Assembly (NCBI RefSeq): GCF_034421375.1
Contig: NZ_CP139779.1
Span: 124,001-188,000, forward strand
Source: Microbacterium invictum
Lineage (GTDB): Bacteria > Actinomycetota > Actinomycetes > Actinomycetales > Microbacteriaceae
Direction: 5' to 3'
DNA length: 64,000 bases
A program made the position numbers and the translations under genes. Below are positions 8,691 through 17,074 of this stretch, in pieces. The notes under the pieces are model-generated. The model was not told the DNA's origin. It made no database searches and was given only the letters and a program-made list of their open reading frames with translations. Positions within the stretch are counted from its first letter, which is position 1, and every line of letters starts with the position of its first letter.

Positions 8691-8957
8691 GCCCGGTTCT
8701 ACAGAGGTGTGGAGGGGACCATGCTGAATGTGTTCGAGACGCCGAACGCGGGATCGACGCGGGCAACGGTCGCCACCTGGTACGTCGACGACATCGACGC
8801 GATTGTCGACGAGCTGACCGCAGCAGGCGCTGAGCTCGTCCGGTACGACGGTGCTGGCCAGGACGATCGCGGGATTGGGCCACGTGCGGGCGGTGGGCGC
8901 ATCGCGTGGGTTGGAGACCCGGACGGAAACATCCTCGCTCTTGAGACCGACACCTAA
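8680..8957 (+). pseudogene. VOC (glyoxalase/bleomycin-resistance) protein, N-terminus missing
   Basis: The frame ending at 8957 encodes the second half of a VOC domain: FYRGVEGTMLNVFETP, then ATVATWYVDDIDAIVDEL and a typical end, RIAWVGDPDGNILALETDT. The first betaalphabetabeta unit and its metal ligand are absent, and sequence before about 8685 in this frame is not VOC-like. An intact family member would be about 120-130 residues. An ATG at 8604 keeps the frame open but would add unrelated sequence, so this is scored as a truncated gene. Confidence 0.7.
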
Positions 8958-9045
8958 TTACCGCACGCAACACGCCACGGTTCGGATGGGATCTCTATCG
9001 GGGCCTTCGCCCCTGCCCGACGGTGGCGCTCGCTAGCATCAACAG

Positions 9046-9408
9046 ATGTCGCGTACATCAAGTGAGATTCATGGCACGAGCCGCATCACGATACATGAAG
9101 GCAAGCTCGACGAATTCAAGCGCCTCGCCGCGGAGTGCGCTGCGATCGTGCGCACCAAGGACACCGGAACCATCGAGTACAACATGTACCTCAATGCGAC
9201 CGGCACTGAATGCTTCGTCCACGAGCGATACAGAGATTCGGCTGCAGGGCTCGAGCATATGAATAACATTGCCGTCATCATGAATTCCCTCTCGCAGGTC
9301 TGCACCGTGACTGGTGAGGTCTGCGGCACACCCAGTGCGGATCTGCGTGAGGCGCTCGAGTCGGCTGGCGTGACCATTTACGAACCGCTGGAGTCGATCG
9401 AACGCTAA
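9046..9408 (+). CDS. Putative quinol monooxygenase (ABM domain)
   Basis: A 120-residue protein of the antibiotic-biosynthesis-monooxygenase/YgiN type, a small dimeric ferredoxin-like fold. The core pattern runs ITIHEGKLDEFKRLAAEC, DTGTIEYNMYL and FVHERYRDSAAGLEHM. Such proteins oxidise quinols or aromatic substrates without metal or flavin, although many have unknown roles. A related copy follows at 9714-10058, so the pair looks like a tandem duplication. ATG 9046 gives the expected family length. Confidence 0.8.
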   Translation: MSRTSSEIHGTSRITIHEGKLDEFKRLAAECAAIVRTKDTGTIEYNMYLNATGTECFVHERYRDSAAGLEHMNNIAVIMNSLSQVCTVTGEVCGTPSADLREALESAGVTIYEPLESIER

Positions 9409-9713
9409 TCGCCGCATCGTCCATCCGTGTCCGTGTCACCTAAGAGACCTCGCACCGGTAGAGGTCGTGAGATGCGCGAGGAACACGAAAAATCGTGGGA
9501 CACATCTTCCGATCACCCACCTCGATGCCGACCCGAGTCTCCGCGTTAGGAGGACCCCAGTGCGCTCGCTGGCGGATCCGCCTGCGCGACAAAGCCGTCG
9601 CGGTGAACGACCGGCTTACGGCGCGCGCGCGTATCCCACTTGTAGGCCGAGACAGGTCCATTCCAGTTCGGTCGGCTGCGGAGCAGAGTTTGAGGAAGAG
9701 CGAGCCAACAGGA

Positions 9714-10058
9714 GTGGGCGGGTTCACCTTCAAGAATGGTCAGGTCGAAGAGTTAAAGCGCCTCTCCGAACGCTGCATGCAGATCGTTCGGGAGAAGGGC
9801 ACGGGAACATTGCAGTACGACATCTTCCTAAGCGACGACCAGTCCGAAGCCGTCGTCATTGAGCGCTACCGCGACTCGCAGGCTCAGACCGAACACCTGG
9901 AACACATTGGCCCCGACCTGCTAAGCGCCGTCATCGCGAGCACCGCCACCGTAGACGGCTGGACCCTGGGTAACCCCACCGAGGAGGTACGACAGCAGCT
10001 CGCCGGAACAGAAGTGCTAGTGCTGCCAACCTTCCTGTCGCTGAACGGAAACGCATAG
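9714..10058 (+). CDS. Second ABM-domain monooxygenase-like protein, start uncertain
   Basis: From about residue 4 this frame parallels the 9046 gene: FTFKNGQVEELKRLSERC, KGTGTLQYDIFL, VIERYRDSQAQTEHLEHI. The frame is open to 9495, but the extra N-terminus is Arg-rich and not domain-like. GTG 9714 would cut the first strand short, and no good ribosome site precedes it. Just upstream, codons for KSEPTG could be a decayed start region (an ATG changed to AAG). The gene may be intact with a poor start or already a pseudogene. Downstream there is no partner gene. Confidence 0.6.
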   Translation: MGGFTFKNGQVEELKRLSERCMQIVREKGTGTLQYDIFLSDDQSEAVVIERYRDSQAQTEHLEHIGPDLLSAVIASTATVDGWTLGNPTEEVRQQLAGTEVLVLPTFLSLNGNA

Positions 10059-10105
10059 CCGGCCGCAAGGCATGAGCGACGACGCCCTACGTCCACCCGT
10101 GGCCC

Positions 10106-10436
10106 TCACGGGCGGCCAGCGCCGCTGAGCCGCAATGAGATCGACACGTACGCAGTGGATACGAGTTGGTCGGGACGGACCGCTAGGGCCACCACGACTT
10201 GCTCAGCCTCCGCTGTCCCGCCAGCGAGGTCGTTGTCATCGGCCAAGACAACCTCGAACTCCAAGAAGTCGCCGAGTGTGTCGACCCGGTCGAGGTGGAT
10301 TCGTGTTCGGCCAGCGATCAAGACAACGTGTCATCTTGTTCGATATCCACTCGCTCTGATCCGCCACTTCAGCTGCCCTCGCGATCAGTGCATCCCGGTC
10401 GGCTACGCGGGCCCTGAACTCGATGTTCGTCGGCAT
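10106..10436 (-). pseudogene. CYTH-domain protein (class IV adenylate cyclase/ThTPase-like) with internal deletion
   Basis: The minus-strand frame starting at 10436 encodes MPTNIEFRARVADRDALIAR, the typical N-terminus of CYTH proteins with the ExExK-like first strand. About 35 residues later the frame loses similarity. In a second frame, from about 10330 to 10106, the usual C-terminal block appears: LIAGRTRIHLDRVDTLGDF and then a FEVVLA strand. The roughly 70-90 residues that should lie between are gone and the two halves are out of frame, so no functional enzyme is expected. Confidence 0.8.
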
Positions 10437-10552
10437 CCGGTAAGCCAACACCGCTTGACCTGCGGATGTGGCCGGGTATCCGGTTCGTCAGCATGCAGTC
10501 GACGAAGCTCGGGTTCTGGTTCCTCGCCTTGAGCTGCTTTGCGGTGCCGAGA

Positions 10553-11176
10553 TCAGCTCACCTCCGGTGTCGGCGGCGCTAGATCTGCGTGTCGCTCATC
10601 CAGTGAGCCGCCTACCACGAGGTATCTGAGGTGGGTGAGCTCGCCCCAGTCCTCGCTGCTGATCTGTTTCAGGTGCACGGAGCCGTCGGGGAGAAGGCAA
10701 GTCCCGTTTCCGAGCCAGACGGGTGCGATGAAAAGGTCGAGCTCATCCACGAGTCCGGCTTTGACCAGAGAGTGGGTCAGAGCGAGCGACCCCCACACGA
10801 CCAGCGTCCCATTGCCCTCGTGTCGGAATCGGCGGACGTGATCTTCGACGTCCGTGACGACGGTGACGGGACGGTGGTCACCCCACGGAGCGGACTGCAA
10901 GGAGCGCGATGCGACGATCTTCGGCAGCGCATTGACCCGAGCGGCGATTGGTTCCTCGGCGGTGGGCCAGTACCGGGCGAACGAGCTGTACGTTTGTCTG
11001 CCCAGCAGCACCGCAGACACCGCCGCGAGGAAGACCGCGTTGTATGCCTGGCTGCGCCGGTCTGCGTCTTCGGTGACGACGCTCATGATGTCCATTTCAT
11101 TCCTCGGTCCGGACGCATATCCGTCCAGCGAGACCCACTCCTGCACCACCACGCGTGGACGATCCGTTGCGGTCAC
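10553..11176 (-). CDS. Dihydrofolate-reductase-like (RibD_C) protein
   Basis: A 207-residue RibD C-terminal-domain protein. The N-terminal strand VVVQEWVSLDGYASGP and the NADPH-site strands LLGRQTYSSFARYWP and LVVWGSLALTHSLVKAGLVDEL are typical of the small stand-alone reductases annotated as dihydrofolate reductase family. GTG 11176 is preceded by GAGAGGAGTT. It is one of three such genes within 4.3 kb (also 11291-11881 and 14221-14844). The substrate is unknown; true folate reduction is not supported. Confidence 0.85.
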   Translation of the reverse strand: MTATDRPRVVVQEWVSLDGYASGPRNEMDIMSVVTEDADRRSQAYNAVFLAAVSAVLLGRQTYSSFARYWPTAEEPIAARVNALPKIVASRSLQSAPWGDHRPVTVVTDVEDHVRRFRHEGNGTLVVWGSLALTHSLVKAGLVDELDLFIAPVWLGNGTCLLPDGSVHLKQISSEDWGELTHLRYLVVGGSLDERHADLAPPTPEVS

Positions 11177-11290
11177 GATAACTCCTCTCGATCAGTACTT
11201 GCACGGTTCGACGAGTGAATAGGGCGCCAGCCTGTCGATACGAGCAAGCATCGCGATGGCGATCGCCCCGACGGCGTCTCCCAGGGGTAG

Positions 11291-11881
11291 TCAGGCGCGG
11301 GCGACAACGTCGTAGTCGAGGACGATGTTGTCGGAGTCGGGGTAGCGGGTGACGTCGCGGAGTGTGAGCTCGGTGGCCGGTGTATTCGTGAAGACGGGAC
11401 GGTCGCCGGCAACGAGTTTCGGTCCGATCATGAGCGAAAGCTGATCGAGGAGCCCCGTCTCGAGCAGAGCCGCGATGAGGGCCTGGCTGCCGAAGATCAC
11501 GGCCGTCTCGTCGGACTCCCGGATCTCGGCCAGTTCCCTTGCGGCGTCGCTGCGACGGATGATGGTCGTCTGCTGACGCCAAGGGCCGGTCTCATCAACG
11601 GTGAGCGAGTCGGAGATGACAATGATGGGAATGCCGTCCGCGCATCGTTGCGCGATGTTGCGTTCCGCGTCGGACGCGTTCGGGTCGTCGAGGACGTTGG
11701 GCCAGTGAGCGACCATCATCCGATACGTGTCGGCGCCGTAGATGAGTCGGTCGGCGGCAGCGATGAGCTCGGCGTTATGGATATTGAAGGCCTCATCCAT
11801 CGGCATGACGCTGAGATCGCCGCCGGATCCTTCCGCGTACCCGTCCACGCTGATTGCGAGGGCGGCAATGATTCGTCCCAT
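11291..11881 (-). CDS. Dihydrofolate-reductase-like (RibD_C) protein, second copy
   Basis: A 196-residue RibD_C-type reductase starting at ATG 11881 behind AGAGAGAAGGAAG. Motifs: IAALAISVDGYAEGSGGD, LIYGADTYRMMVAHWPN, VIFGSQALIAALLETGLLDQL. It is clearly closer to the 14221 gene (shared GGD, MPMD and YWP/HWP segments) than to the 10553 gene. It follows the DUF1579 gene by about 30 bases on the same strand and is probably co-transcribed with it, divergently from a TetR gene. Confidence 0.87.
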   Translation of the reverse strand: MGRIIAALAISVDGYAEGSGGDLSVMPMDEAFNIHNAELIAAADRLIYGADTYRMMVAHWPNVLDDPNASDAERNIAQRCADGIPIIVISDSLTVDETGPWRQQTTIIRRSDAARELAEIRESDETAVIFGSQALIAALLETGLLDQLSLMIGPKLVAGDRPVFTNTPATELTLRDVTRYPDSDNIVLDYDVVARA

Positions 11882-11912
11882 GGCTTCCTTCTCTCTGTGT
11901 GGGGGCGCGTGA

Positions 11913-12338
11913 CTACTGCTGCTGATCGATGCGGGTGGCGACACGGTCGCAGAGGGTGATCCACTCGCCGTCGGGCCGGTACTCCCAGTGGTGGGTTTGC
12001 GTGTTGCCGTCGTCGGAGAAGGTGATGGTGGCGCGTTCCGTGTCGCCGGTGAACGTCCAGGTCTGTCCGTCCACGCTGAGGAGGTATTCCCGCGCGAAGC
12101 CGTGATTCTCGATGCTCCAAGCGAAGTACGTATCGCGATCGCCGTCCCATCCGAGGAAGCTCATCGTCTCGAACGGGCCGTTGGCCCGCTCATCCTGGAT
12201 CACGAAGTGCTCGCCGGTGTGCCACCGAGCCGAGTGGATGCTGCGCCACGGCGCCCCCTCGCTGTCGGCGCCATAGGCGGTGCCTTGAGCAGACCAGTCA
12301 CCCAGGAACGCCGCAAGGTCCTCATGTTCGTTCGTCAT
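11913..12338 (-). CDS. DUF1579-like protein
   Basis: A 141-residue protein resembling the DUF1579 family: an early LGDWSAQGTAYG motif, then HTGEHFVIQDERA and FLGWDGDRDTYFAWSIENHG. The fold is probably a small beta-barrel of unknown function. It is the first gene of a leftward pair with a RibD_C reductase and diverges from the TetR gene at 12431. The short shared promoter region contains an inverted repeat at 12386-12398. This suggests a substrate-induced detoxification unit under TetR control, which is an inference from layout. Confidence 0.75.
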   Translation of the reverse strand: MTNEHEDLAAFLGDWSAQGTAYGADSEGAPWRSIHSARWHTGEHFVIQDERANGPFETMSFLGWDGDRDTYFAWSIENHGFAREYLLSVDGQTWTFTGDTERATITFSDDGNTQTHHWEYRPDGEWITLCDRVATRIDQQQ

Positions 12339-12385
12339 TTATCATTCCTCTTTTCGGAATCAGGCGTTCTGATAGTTACGGAACC

Positions 12386-12398
12386 TAGCATTCTGCTA
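12386..12398. promoter_or_regulatory. Inverted repeat in the divergent DUF1579/TetR promoter
   Basis: TAGCATTCTGCTA is a perfect 5-bp inverted repeat with a 3-bp spacer. It is centred 39 bp before the TetR start (12431) and 54 bp from the divergent start (12338). A similar half (TTCTGATAG) lies about 20 bp to the left. Location and symmetry fit a TetR operator controlling both directions. Confidence 0.5.
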
Positions 12399-12430
12399 TT
12401 CTGGTGTCAACGGTTCGGGGTGAGGGAGAC

Positions 12431-13141
12431 ATGGCGGGTGCGGCGGGTCGACCTCGAACTTCGGATGCGGCGATCATCGAGGGAGCTCGTCGCGCGCTGA
12501 TCGAGAACCCGCGGGCGTCGATGGCGGAGATCGCGCGGAGCGCGGGTGTGGGAATGTCGGCGATCTACCTTCGTTTCCCGAACCGCGTCGCCATCCTCCG
12601 ACACTTCGCCGACGAAGCGAACGCCGTCTACGACGATGTACTCGACGCCGTCGAACAACAAATGACCGGCAACGCCGACCCCCGGGTCGTTCTTCACCAC
12701 TTCGTGGCCGCGATCGTCGATAGCGGTGTGCACCGCCTCGTCATCGCCATCGCCGGCACATTCATCCGGACGGATGAGGACATCGCGGAATCGACCCGCC
12801 TACGCGACCGCGGACGCCTGTTCATCCGCCACCTGCACCTTCGGCGCGCATTGCGCCCCGGTGTGACCTGGGAAGACCTCGGCAAGCTCATCGAGGCACT
12901 CAGCAGCATCCGCGGGGCCGATGACCAGCGGACCGCCGCCTTTCACAGGAGAGCCATCGACGTCGTCGTCACGGGCCTCACCGCCGGCGACCAACCACTC
13001 GTCGGCGATCCCGCTGATGCCACCGATTTCCGCGAGAACAGGCCACCGGAATCGCCAACCCACGAGAACAATGACACCCGGCTACGGCTCCTTCCGACCC
13101 CACCCCACACCGACTCGCCGGACGACCCAAGCCCATCCTGA
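12431..13141 (+). CDS. TetR family transcriptional regulator
   Basis: A 236-residue TetR regulator. The N-terminal HTH is visible as MAEIARSAGVGMSAIYLRFPNRVAILRHF (residues about 38-66), followed by an all-helical ligand domain. The last 40 residues are polar and Pro-rich, which is unusual for the family and may reflect a shifted or extended C-terminus. ATG 12431 follows GAGGGAGAC. It is divergent from the DUF1579/RibD_C pair and is the likely repressor of that pair. Confidence 0.88.
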   Translation: MAGAAGRPRTSDAAIIEGARRALIENPRASMAEIARSAGVGMSAIYLRFPNRVAILRHFADEANAVYDDVLDAVEQQMTGNADPRVVLHHFVAAIVDSGVHRLVIAIAGTFIRTDEDIAESTRLRDRGRLFIRHLHLRRALRPGVTWEDLGKLIEALSSIRGADDQRTAAFHRRAIDVVVTGLTAGDQPLVGDPADATDFRENRPPESPTHENNDTRLRLLPTPPHTDSPDDPSPS

Positions 13142-13192
13142 GGGTCGGCCGACAGCCGTAGAAGGATCCGCAACGTGACGTTGCTGCCGGTT

Positions 13193-13561
13193 CTACCGCA
13201 GCGCACCGCGCGGCTCGATTCGCGCTTTCCGCACAAGTGTCCAAGTCGTGGCGATGACCGCCCCAGCGAGAGCGAAAGGCGATAGCAGCGCGAGCCAGAA
13301 CAGGATGGGCGCCACCCCGAGATTCATCGAGGAAGGCACACCGGGGGACGCGATCGAGCCGATCAAGGCACCACACCCGAGCGCGAGTGACCATCCGAGG
13401 ATCATCACTGCCGCGACCGGTCCTGTGGCGTACTTCCGATCGCGCATGACGCGAGCAGCTACAACTAAGATCACAGCGGCGGGAACCACCAGGAACAGCG
13501 CACCGATGGCCATGAAGATCGCCCCGAACGGACCGGCCAGCAAACCGAGCAGCAGCATCAC
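13193..13561 (-). CDS. Small integral membrane protein, N-terminus probably frameshifted
   Basis: A 122-residue protein with four likely membrane helices (GLLAGPFGAIFMAIGALFLV, AAVILVVAA, AVMILGWSLALGCGALIG, ILFWLALLSPFALAGAVIA). Upstream in the same frame the hydrophobic stretch continues (WLASAAIVAG) but has no start codon before a stop. A neighbouring frame offers ATG 13632 and a plausible lead, MSNEAPTKSLLARIG, that runs into a stop. A one-base indel near 13590 would join the two. Function unknown. Confidence 0.55.
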   Translation of the reverse strand: MMLLLGLLAGPFGAIFMAIGALFLVVPAAVILVVAARVMRDRKYATGPVAAVMILGWSLALGCGALIGSIASPGVPSSMNLGVAPILFWLALLSPFALAGAVIATTWTLVRKARIEPRGALR

Positions 13562-13655
13562 GCCAGCGACAATCGCAGCAGACGCCAGCCAATCCGAGCC
13601 AAGAGCGACTTCGTTGGCGCTTCGTTGGACATGGACTCAGTATCGCCTTCAGCAT

Positions 13656-14220
13656 CTACGGGCGCGACTCGGCCGTCGCAGTGAAGGATCGCTCACCGCG
13701 ACAAGCGGTGGGATAGGGCTTGATCTCTCAGTTCTGTGAGAGCACGGTTGTTGCATGGCTCTTAGTGACCACCCGGTGAGGGCTTCGATCGGGGTGACAG
13801 ACATCAAACAGTCGGCGTTGTTCTACGAACCTGCAGCTCCGATACTTCGCCAGCGACATGACACTCATCGACAGTCAACGCAACGACTGGCGGGACCGAT
13901 TCCTGTCTCTCGCCGCCGACGTTGAAATCGGGGAGCAACGAATTCTCGTCGCACACTTAGCCGCCTAGCGGCATCGGCGCGAGGATCGTCGAGCGGGCGT
14001 CGGCGCGGAGTTGGTGACATCTGCGCCATAGACCGCTGGGCCTTCGAGCTCTTGTCATTAACCTCGCACGCACCGGGCATCTTTCGTTCCCACCCCTCGA
14101 ATTGCAGGGCTTCTGAACCTGGACGGCAGGCGAACCGCTGAGCTGCCAGCCTGCGGCCGGCTCACGAGCGAAGAGCGAGCCAACAATGCGAATCCCGCGC
14201 GAGGTCGACAGGATGGGGGT
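13656..14220. other. Spacer with gene debris
   Basis: No intact gene is visible in these 565 bases. ATG 13755 opens a frame whose first 25 residues (MALSDHPVRASIGVTDIKQS, then ALFYE) are a typical VOC-protein N-terminus, which then dissolves. A 36-codon ORF at 13858-13968 is unrecognised. The 3' part carries no recognisable coding signal before the RibD_C gene at 14221. Confidence 0.5.
13755..13830 (+). pseudogene. N-terminal fragment of a VOC protein
   Basis: The frame from ATG 13755 gives about 25 residues matching the usual first strand and helix of a VOC domain (RASIGVTDIKQSALFYE). After about 13830 the translation becomes Arg/Gln-rich and unlike any VOC fold. It is too short to be functional. 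It complements the N-terminally truncated VOC gene at 8680-8957, though whether the two were once one gene is speculative. Confidence 0.55.
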
Positions 14221-14844
14221 ATGGCCAAGATCGTTGTGAGCAGCATGGTGAGTCTCGACGGGTACACCGAGGGAGCGGGCGGCGATGTGTCGCAGATGCC
14301 CATGGACCGGGCGTTCGCACAGCACAATGCCGATCGGGTGCGCGCCGCCGGCCGTCTCCTCTTCGGCGGAACGAGCTACCGCGGGATGATGCAGTACTGG
14401 CCCGATCAGGTCGACAATCCCGAGGCAATCCCCGAGGACCGATACATCGCATCCCGCTACGCGACCGATCTCTCCCTGACAGTCGTCTCCGACACCCTCA
14501 CTGAGGACGAGGTGACGGTATGGGGTGACCGCACCGAGATCGTGCGCCGCACAGATGCACATGACCGCCTCAGGCAATTGCGCGAACGCGAGACCGACGA
14601 CATCCTCGTCTTCGGCAGCCGGACGCTGTGGACCGACCTGCTTGCGCACGGGCTCGTCGACGAATTGCACCTCCTCCTTGGCCCGAAGGTGGTCGTCGGC
14701 GACCACCGCGCGTTCGACGGAATTCCGCCGCTCGGCTTTGATCTTCTTGGGGTGCGCACATGGAAGGACTCCAGCGTCGTGGTCGTAACGTACCGTCCCG
14801 ACAATGTGGCCGCTCCGACCGATCGTGGCGTCGACTACAACTAA
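14221..14844 (+). CDS. Dihydrofolate-reductase-like (RibD_C) protein, third copy
   Basis: A 207-residue stand-alone RibD_C reductase with VSSMVSLDGYTEGAGGD, LLFGGTSYRGMMQYWPD, VFGSRTLWTDLLAHGLVDEL and PKVVVGDHRAFDG. It is closely similar in layout to the 11291 copy. Preceding bases give no strong ribosome site, and no neighbour is joined to it. The reaction is unknown; the family fold predicts NADPH-dependent reduction. Confidence 0.85.
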   Translation: MAKIVVSSMVSLDGYTEGAGGDVSQMPMDRAFAQHNADRVRAAGRLLFGGTSYRGMMQYWPDQVDNPEAIPEDRYIASRYATDLSLTVVSDTLTEDEVTVWGDRTEIVRRTDAHDRLRQLRERETDDILVFGSRTLWTDLLAHGLVDELHLLLGPKVVVGDHRAFDGIPPLGFDLLGVRTWKDSSVVVVTYRPDNVAAPTDRGVDYN

Positions 14845-15008
14845 CGTCCCAGGCCGTCGACGAATACTCCAGGCTCCCGTCGAGAGGAACTGACCTCGGC
14901 TTCCCGCCGCTACAGATTCTCAGAGAGCGACGGGTCTCGAACGTCGACCGACTTGCCCGCGTGAGGATGGTCTCCGGGACGTGTGACCAAGGTGCAATAC
15001 GGGGGGTG

Positions 15009-15431
15009 TCAGCCGTTGGTCTGGGTGTCTTCGGGTTTCACAAACCAGTCGGTGAACGATCGGGCGTGACCCGCATCGGCCAGCCGGATGACCATGAGGT
15101 TGTCATAGTGGCGACTCTTCTCGGTCGACGTCGGGTAGCTGGTCCAGCCGCGGACGATGGCTACGTTGCCGTCAACCGCGGTGAGCTCGTACTCGAAAGA
15201 CCACTTGCCGGGATCATCCTTCTGGGCGAGCCAACCAGCGACGATAGCGTCGTGACCGACCCATGGCTGCGTCGAGGGGCCATCGCGGTACTCCGCGTCC
15301 TCCGTGAACAGGGATCGGATGTCGTCCGGGTCGTTTGTCTCCCATGCGTGAATGTAGCGAACAACCCACTTGTTGGCGGCGGCCGCTGCCGCCTCGCGAT
15401 CCCACATGACCACAGGCTCGCCGACGATCAT
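15009..15431 (-). CDS. SnoaL/NTF2-like protein
   Basis: A 140-residue cone-shaped NTF2-like protein: ANKWVVRYIHAWETNDPDDIRSLFTEDAEYRDGP, GHDAIVAGWLAQKDD, WSFEYELTAVDGNVAIVRGW. These features are standard for SnoaL-like polyketide-cyclase or isomerase folds. Most members are of unknown function. ATG 15431 or ATG 15407 could be the start. It stands alone between two unrelated genes. Confidence 0.8.
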   Translation of the reverse strand: MIVGEPVVMWDREAAAAAANKWVVRYIHAWETNDPDDIRSLFTEDAEYRDGPSTQPWVGHDAIVAGWLAQKDDPGKWSFEYELTAVDGNVAIVRGWTSYPTSTEKSRHYDNLMVIRLADAGHARSFTDWFVKPEDTQTNG

Positions 15432-15546
15432 CGCGAGCGCAATCCGCCACGACTCATTGAGGTCCGGTCAGCGAGACGCTCGGCGCACGTCCAGCCAAAC
15501 GTGTTCGCTGAGGGACCCTCGGCTGTGCAGGTCGCGCAGAGTCGAC

Positions 15547-16227
15547 CTAAGCGAGCGCGGTTCTCGCAGTCCGGCGGGCGTGTGAGCTGAGATCATCGCC
15601 GCGCGCGTTGAGGAACCTCTCGAGCGCGTCTCTGTCGATCCGGCCTATCTCGCGGAGCGCGACACCGACGTTGGTCTGAACAAGGTGTTCCGGGTCGTCG
15701 GCGAGCAGTTCGCACAGTTCCAGCGGGTCCGACACATCGCCCGAACGGATGATCCAGAAGGCCGCGGTGATCGCGGTCCTACGATGCCACCGATTCTCGG
15801 AACGGGCGAGAGCAAACAGCACGTCTCGCGGCCGATCCAAGAGATACCAGCCGATCACGCGAGGTGCAGCACGATCGATGTAATCCCACGTGTCGATGTA
15901 CTCGAGATTGCGCATCCATGCGTCGAACAACCCAGCGCGATCGGCACCCTTTGCCCGGGCCTTGAAATCGAGAATGCTCACCCCGACCATCTTCAATTCA
16001 TAGACACCCGAAGCGAGGAGCCCGTCGACCTCAGTCAACGGCACGCTCATGTACTGTCGCGCGAGATCGAAGACCGTCCCCATTCGCACCCCGATGACCT
16101 TGGTAGCCGCATCGGTCATTCGAGCGCGAATCTTCTCAGCTTCGACTTCCGACGACGCAGCCTTCAAAGCTGCGACCAAAGTATCCCGTTCCGCTCCCAT
16201 GGGCCCCTCCCCAGAGCTCATACCCAC
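15547..16227 (-). CDS. DNA alkylation repair protein (AlkD-like HEAT repeats)
   Basis: A 226-residue all-helical protein with the pattern of the DNA alkylation repair family: IGVRMGTVFDLARQYMSVPLTEVDGLLASGVYELKMVGVSIL, then LEYIDTWDYIDRAAPRVIGWYLL and HRRTAITAAFWIIRSGD. Family members bind alkylated DNA and excise 3- and 7-alkyl purines without base flipping. Three in-frame ATGs (16227, 16221, 16200) are possible starts. The exact glycosylase activity is not proven by motif. Confidence 0.8.
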   Translation of the reverse strand: MGMSSGEGPMGAERDTLVAALKAASSEVEAEKIRARMTDAATKVIGVRMGTVFDLARQYMSVPLTEVDGLLASGVYELKMVGVSILDFKARAKGADRAGLFDAWMRNLEYIDTWDYIDRAAPRVIGWYLLDRPRDVLFALARSENRWHRRTAITAAFWIIRSGDVSDPLELCELLADDPEHLVQTNVGVALREIGRIDRDALERFLNARGDDLSSHARRTARTALA

Positions 16228-16474
16228 CCTGCCTCAGGCTTTCCATTCCGCACCACCGCGCGCTCAGCGACCCCCAGAAGGACAGCGGTGGAGGACTCGT
16301 TCTGTGGGGCCTCCACCTGAGTACCTCATCGTTGCGGACGATCCGCCTCGCGCTTCGAAGAGGCGACCGAGCGGGTTTACCAAGGACTAGTGAGATTCTT
16401 GAGACGCCAGCGCGGGTAGGGGGTATGTAGTAGGTGAGCCGCGGAGCGAGCGGCAGTGAATGAGAGGACCTCGC

Positions 16475-17074
16475 ATGACCAGCGTGGATGACCGGCTGAG
16501 TGATTCTGATCCCGCGCGGGAACTCAGCGACGCCGCCCTCTCGCCCCAGGTCCTCGCCATGTGGGAGAGGGCACAGTCCAGCCCGCCCGTCCGCTCACAT
16601 CGGAGAAGATGGCGAATCGCGATTCCTGTGATCGTTGTTGGGCTGGTGGCGACCGGCGCGGCGATCGCGTTCCCGATTCCGACGACCATGAATATTGGTG
16701 AGCAGGGCACCATCGTTGAGCCCGATGCGCGGATCCCGATCAACTACACCACCCTCACGGGTACGGAAGTCTCCTGCCAATACCTCGTCTACCTCGGAGA
16801 CGATGTGCGCACGACTCGCGACAGCGAGGTAGCCGCAATCCTCGGAGAAACGGATTGGACAGGCATAGGACAGGACATCTACGACTATGCAATCAACAAC
16901 CCTCGAGGCCCAGTCGACGGCGAGGTATGGACGAACGATTCCCCCGAGATGCGGGACACGCACTCCTTCATTCTGGCTGTCCAGCCAATGTTTGAGGGGC
17001 GTCTTCCGGCCGACATGCAAGGAGACGTCGGCACCTGGCGCATGACCAGCACATGTGAAGGGCCGTACCGGTGA
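16475..17074 (+). CDS. Single-pass membrane protein upstream of an ECF sigma gene
   Basis: A 199-residue protein with about 50 cytoplasmic residues, one membrane segment (IAIPVIVVGLVATGAAIAFPI) and an exported domain of about 130 residues with two cysteines (VSCQYLVYLGDD, MTSTCEGPYR). No known anti-sigma motif (ZAS or HxxxCxxC) is seen. ATG 16475 follows GAGAGGAC. Its TGA overlaps the GTG of the sigma-factor reading frame (GTGA), so the two are co-translated, and it may sense an external signal for that sigma factor. This role is inferred from position only. Confidence 0.65.
   Translation: MTSVDDRLSDSDPARELSDAALSPQVLAMWERAQSSPPVRSHRRRWRIAIPVIVVGLVATGAAIAFPIPTTMNIGEQGTIVEPDARIPINYTTLTGTEVSCQYLVYLGDDVRTTRDSEVAAILGETDWTGIGQDIYDYAINNPRGPVDGEVWTNDSPEMRDTHSFILAVQPMFEGRLPADMQGDVGTWRMTSTCEGPYR

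Noticed and set aside
7513..8973. 486-residue version of the esterase starting at 8973
   Set aside because: The extra 158 residues are Arg/Ser-rich and run antisense through the VOC fragment and in another frame across the hydrolase remnant; ATG 8499 fits the family.
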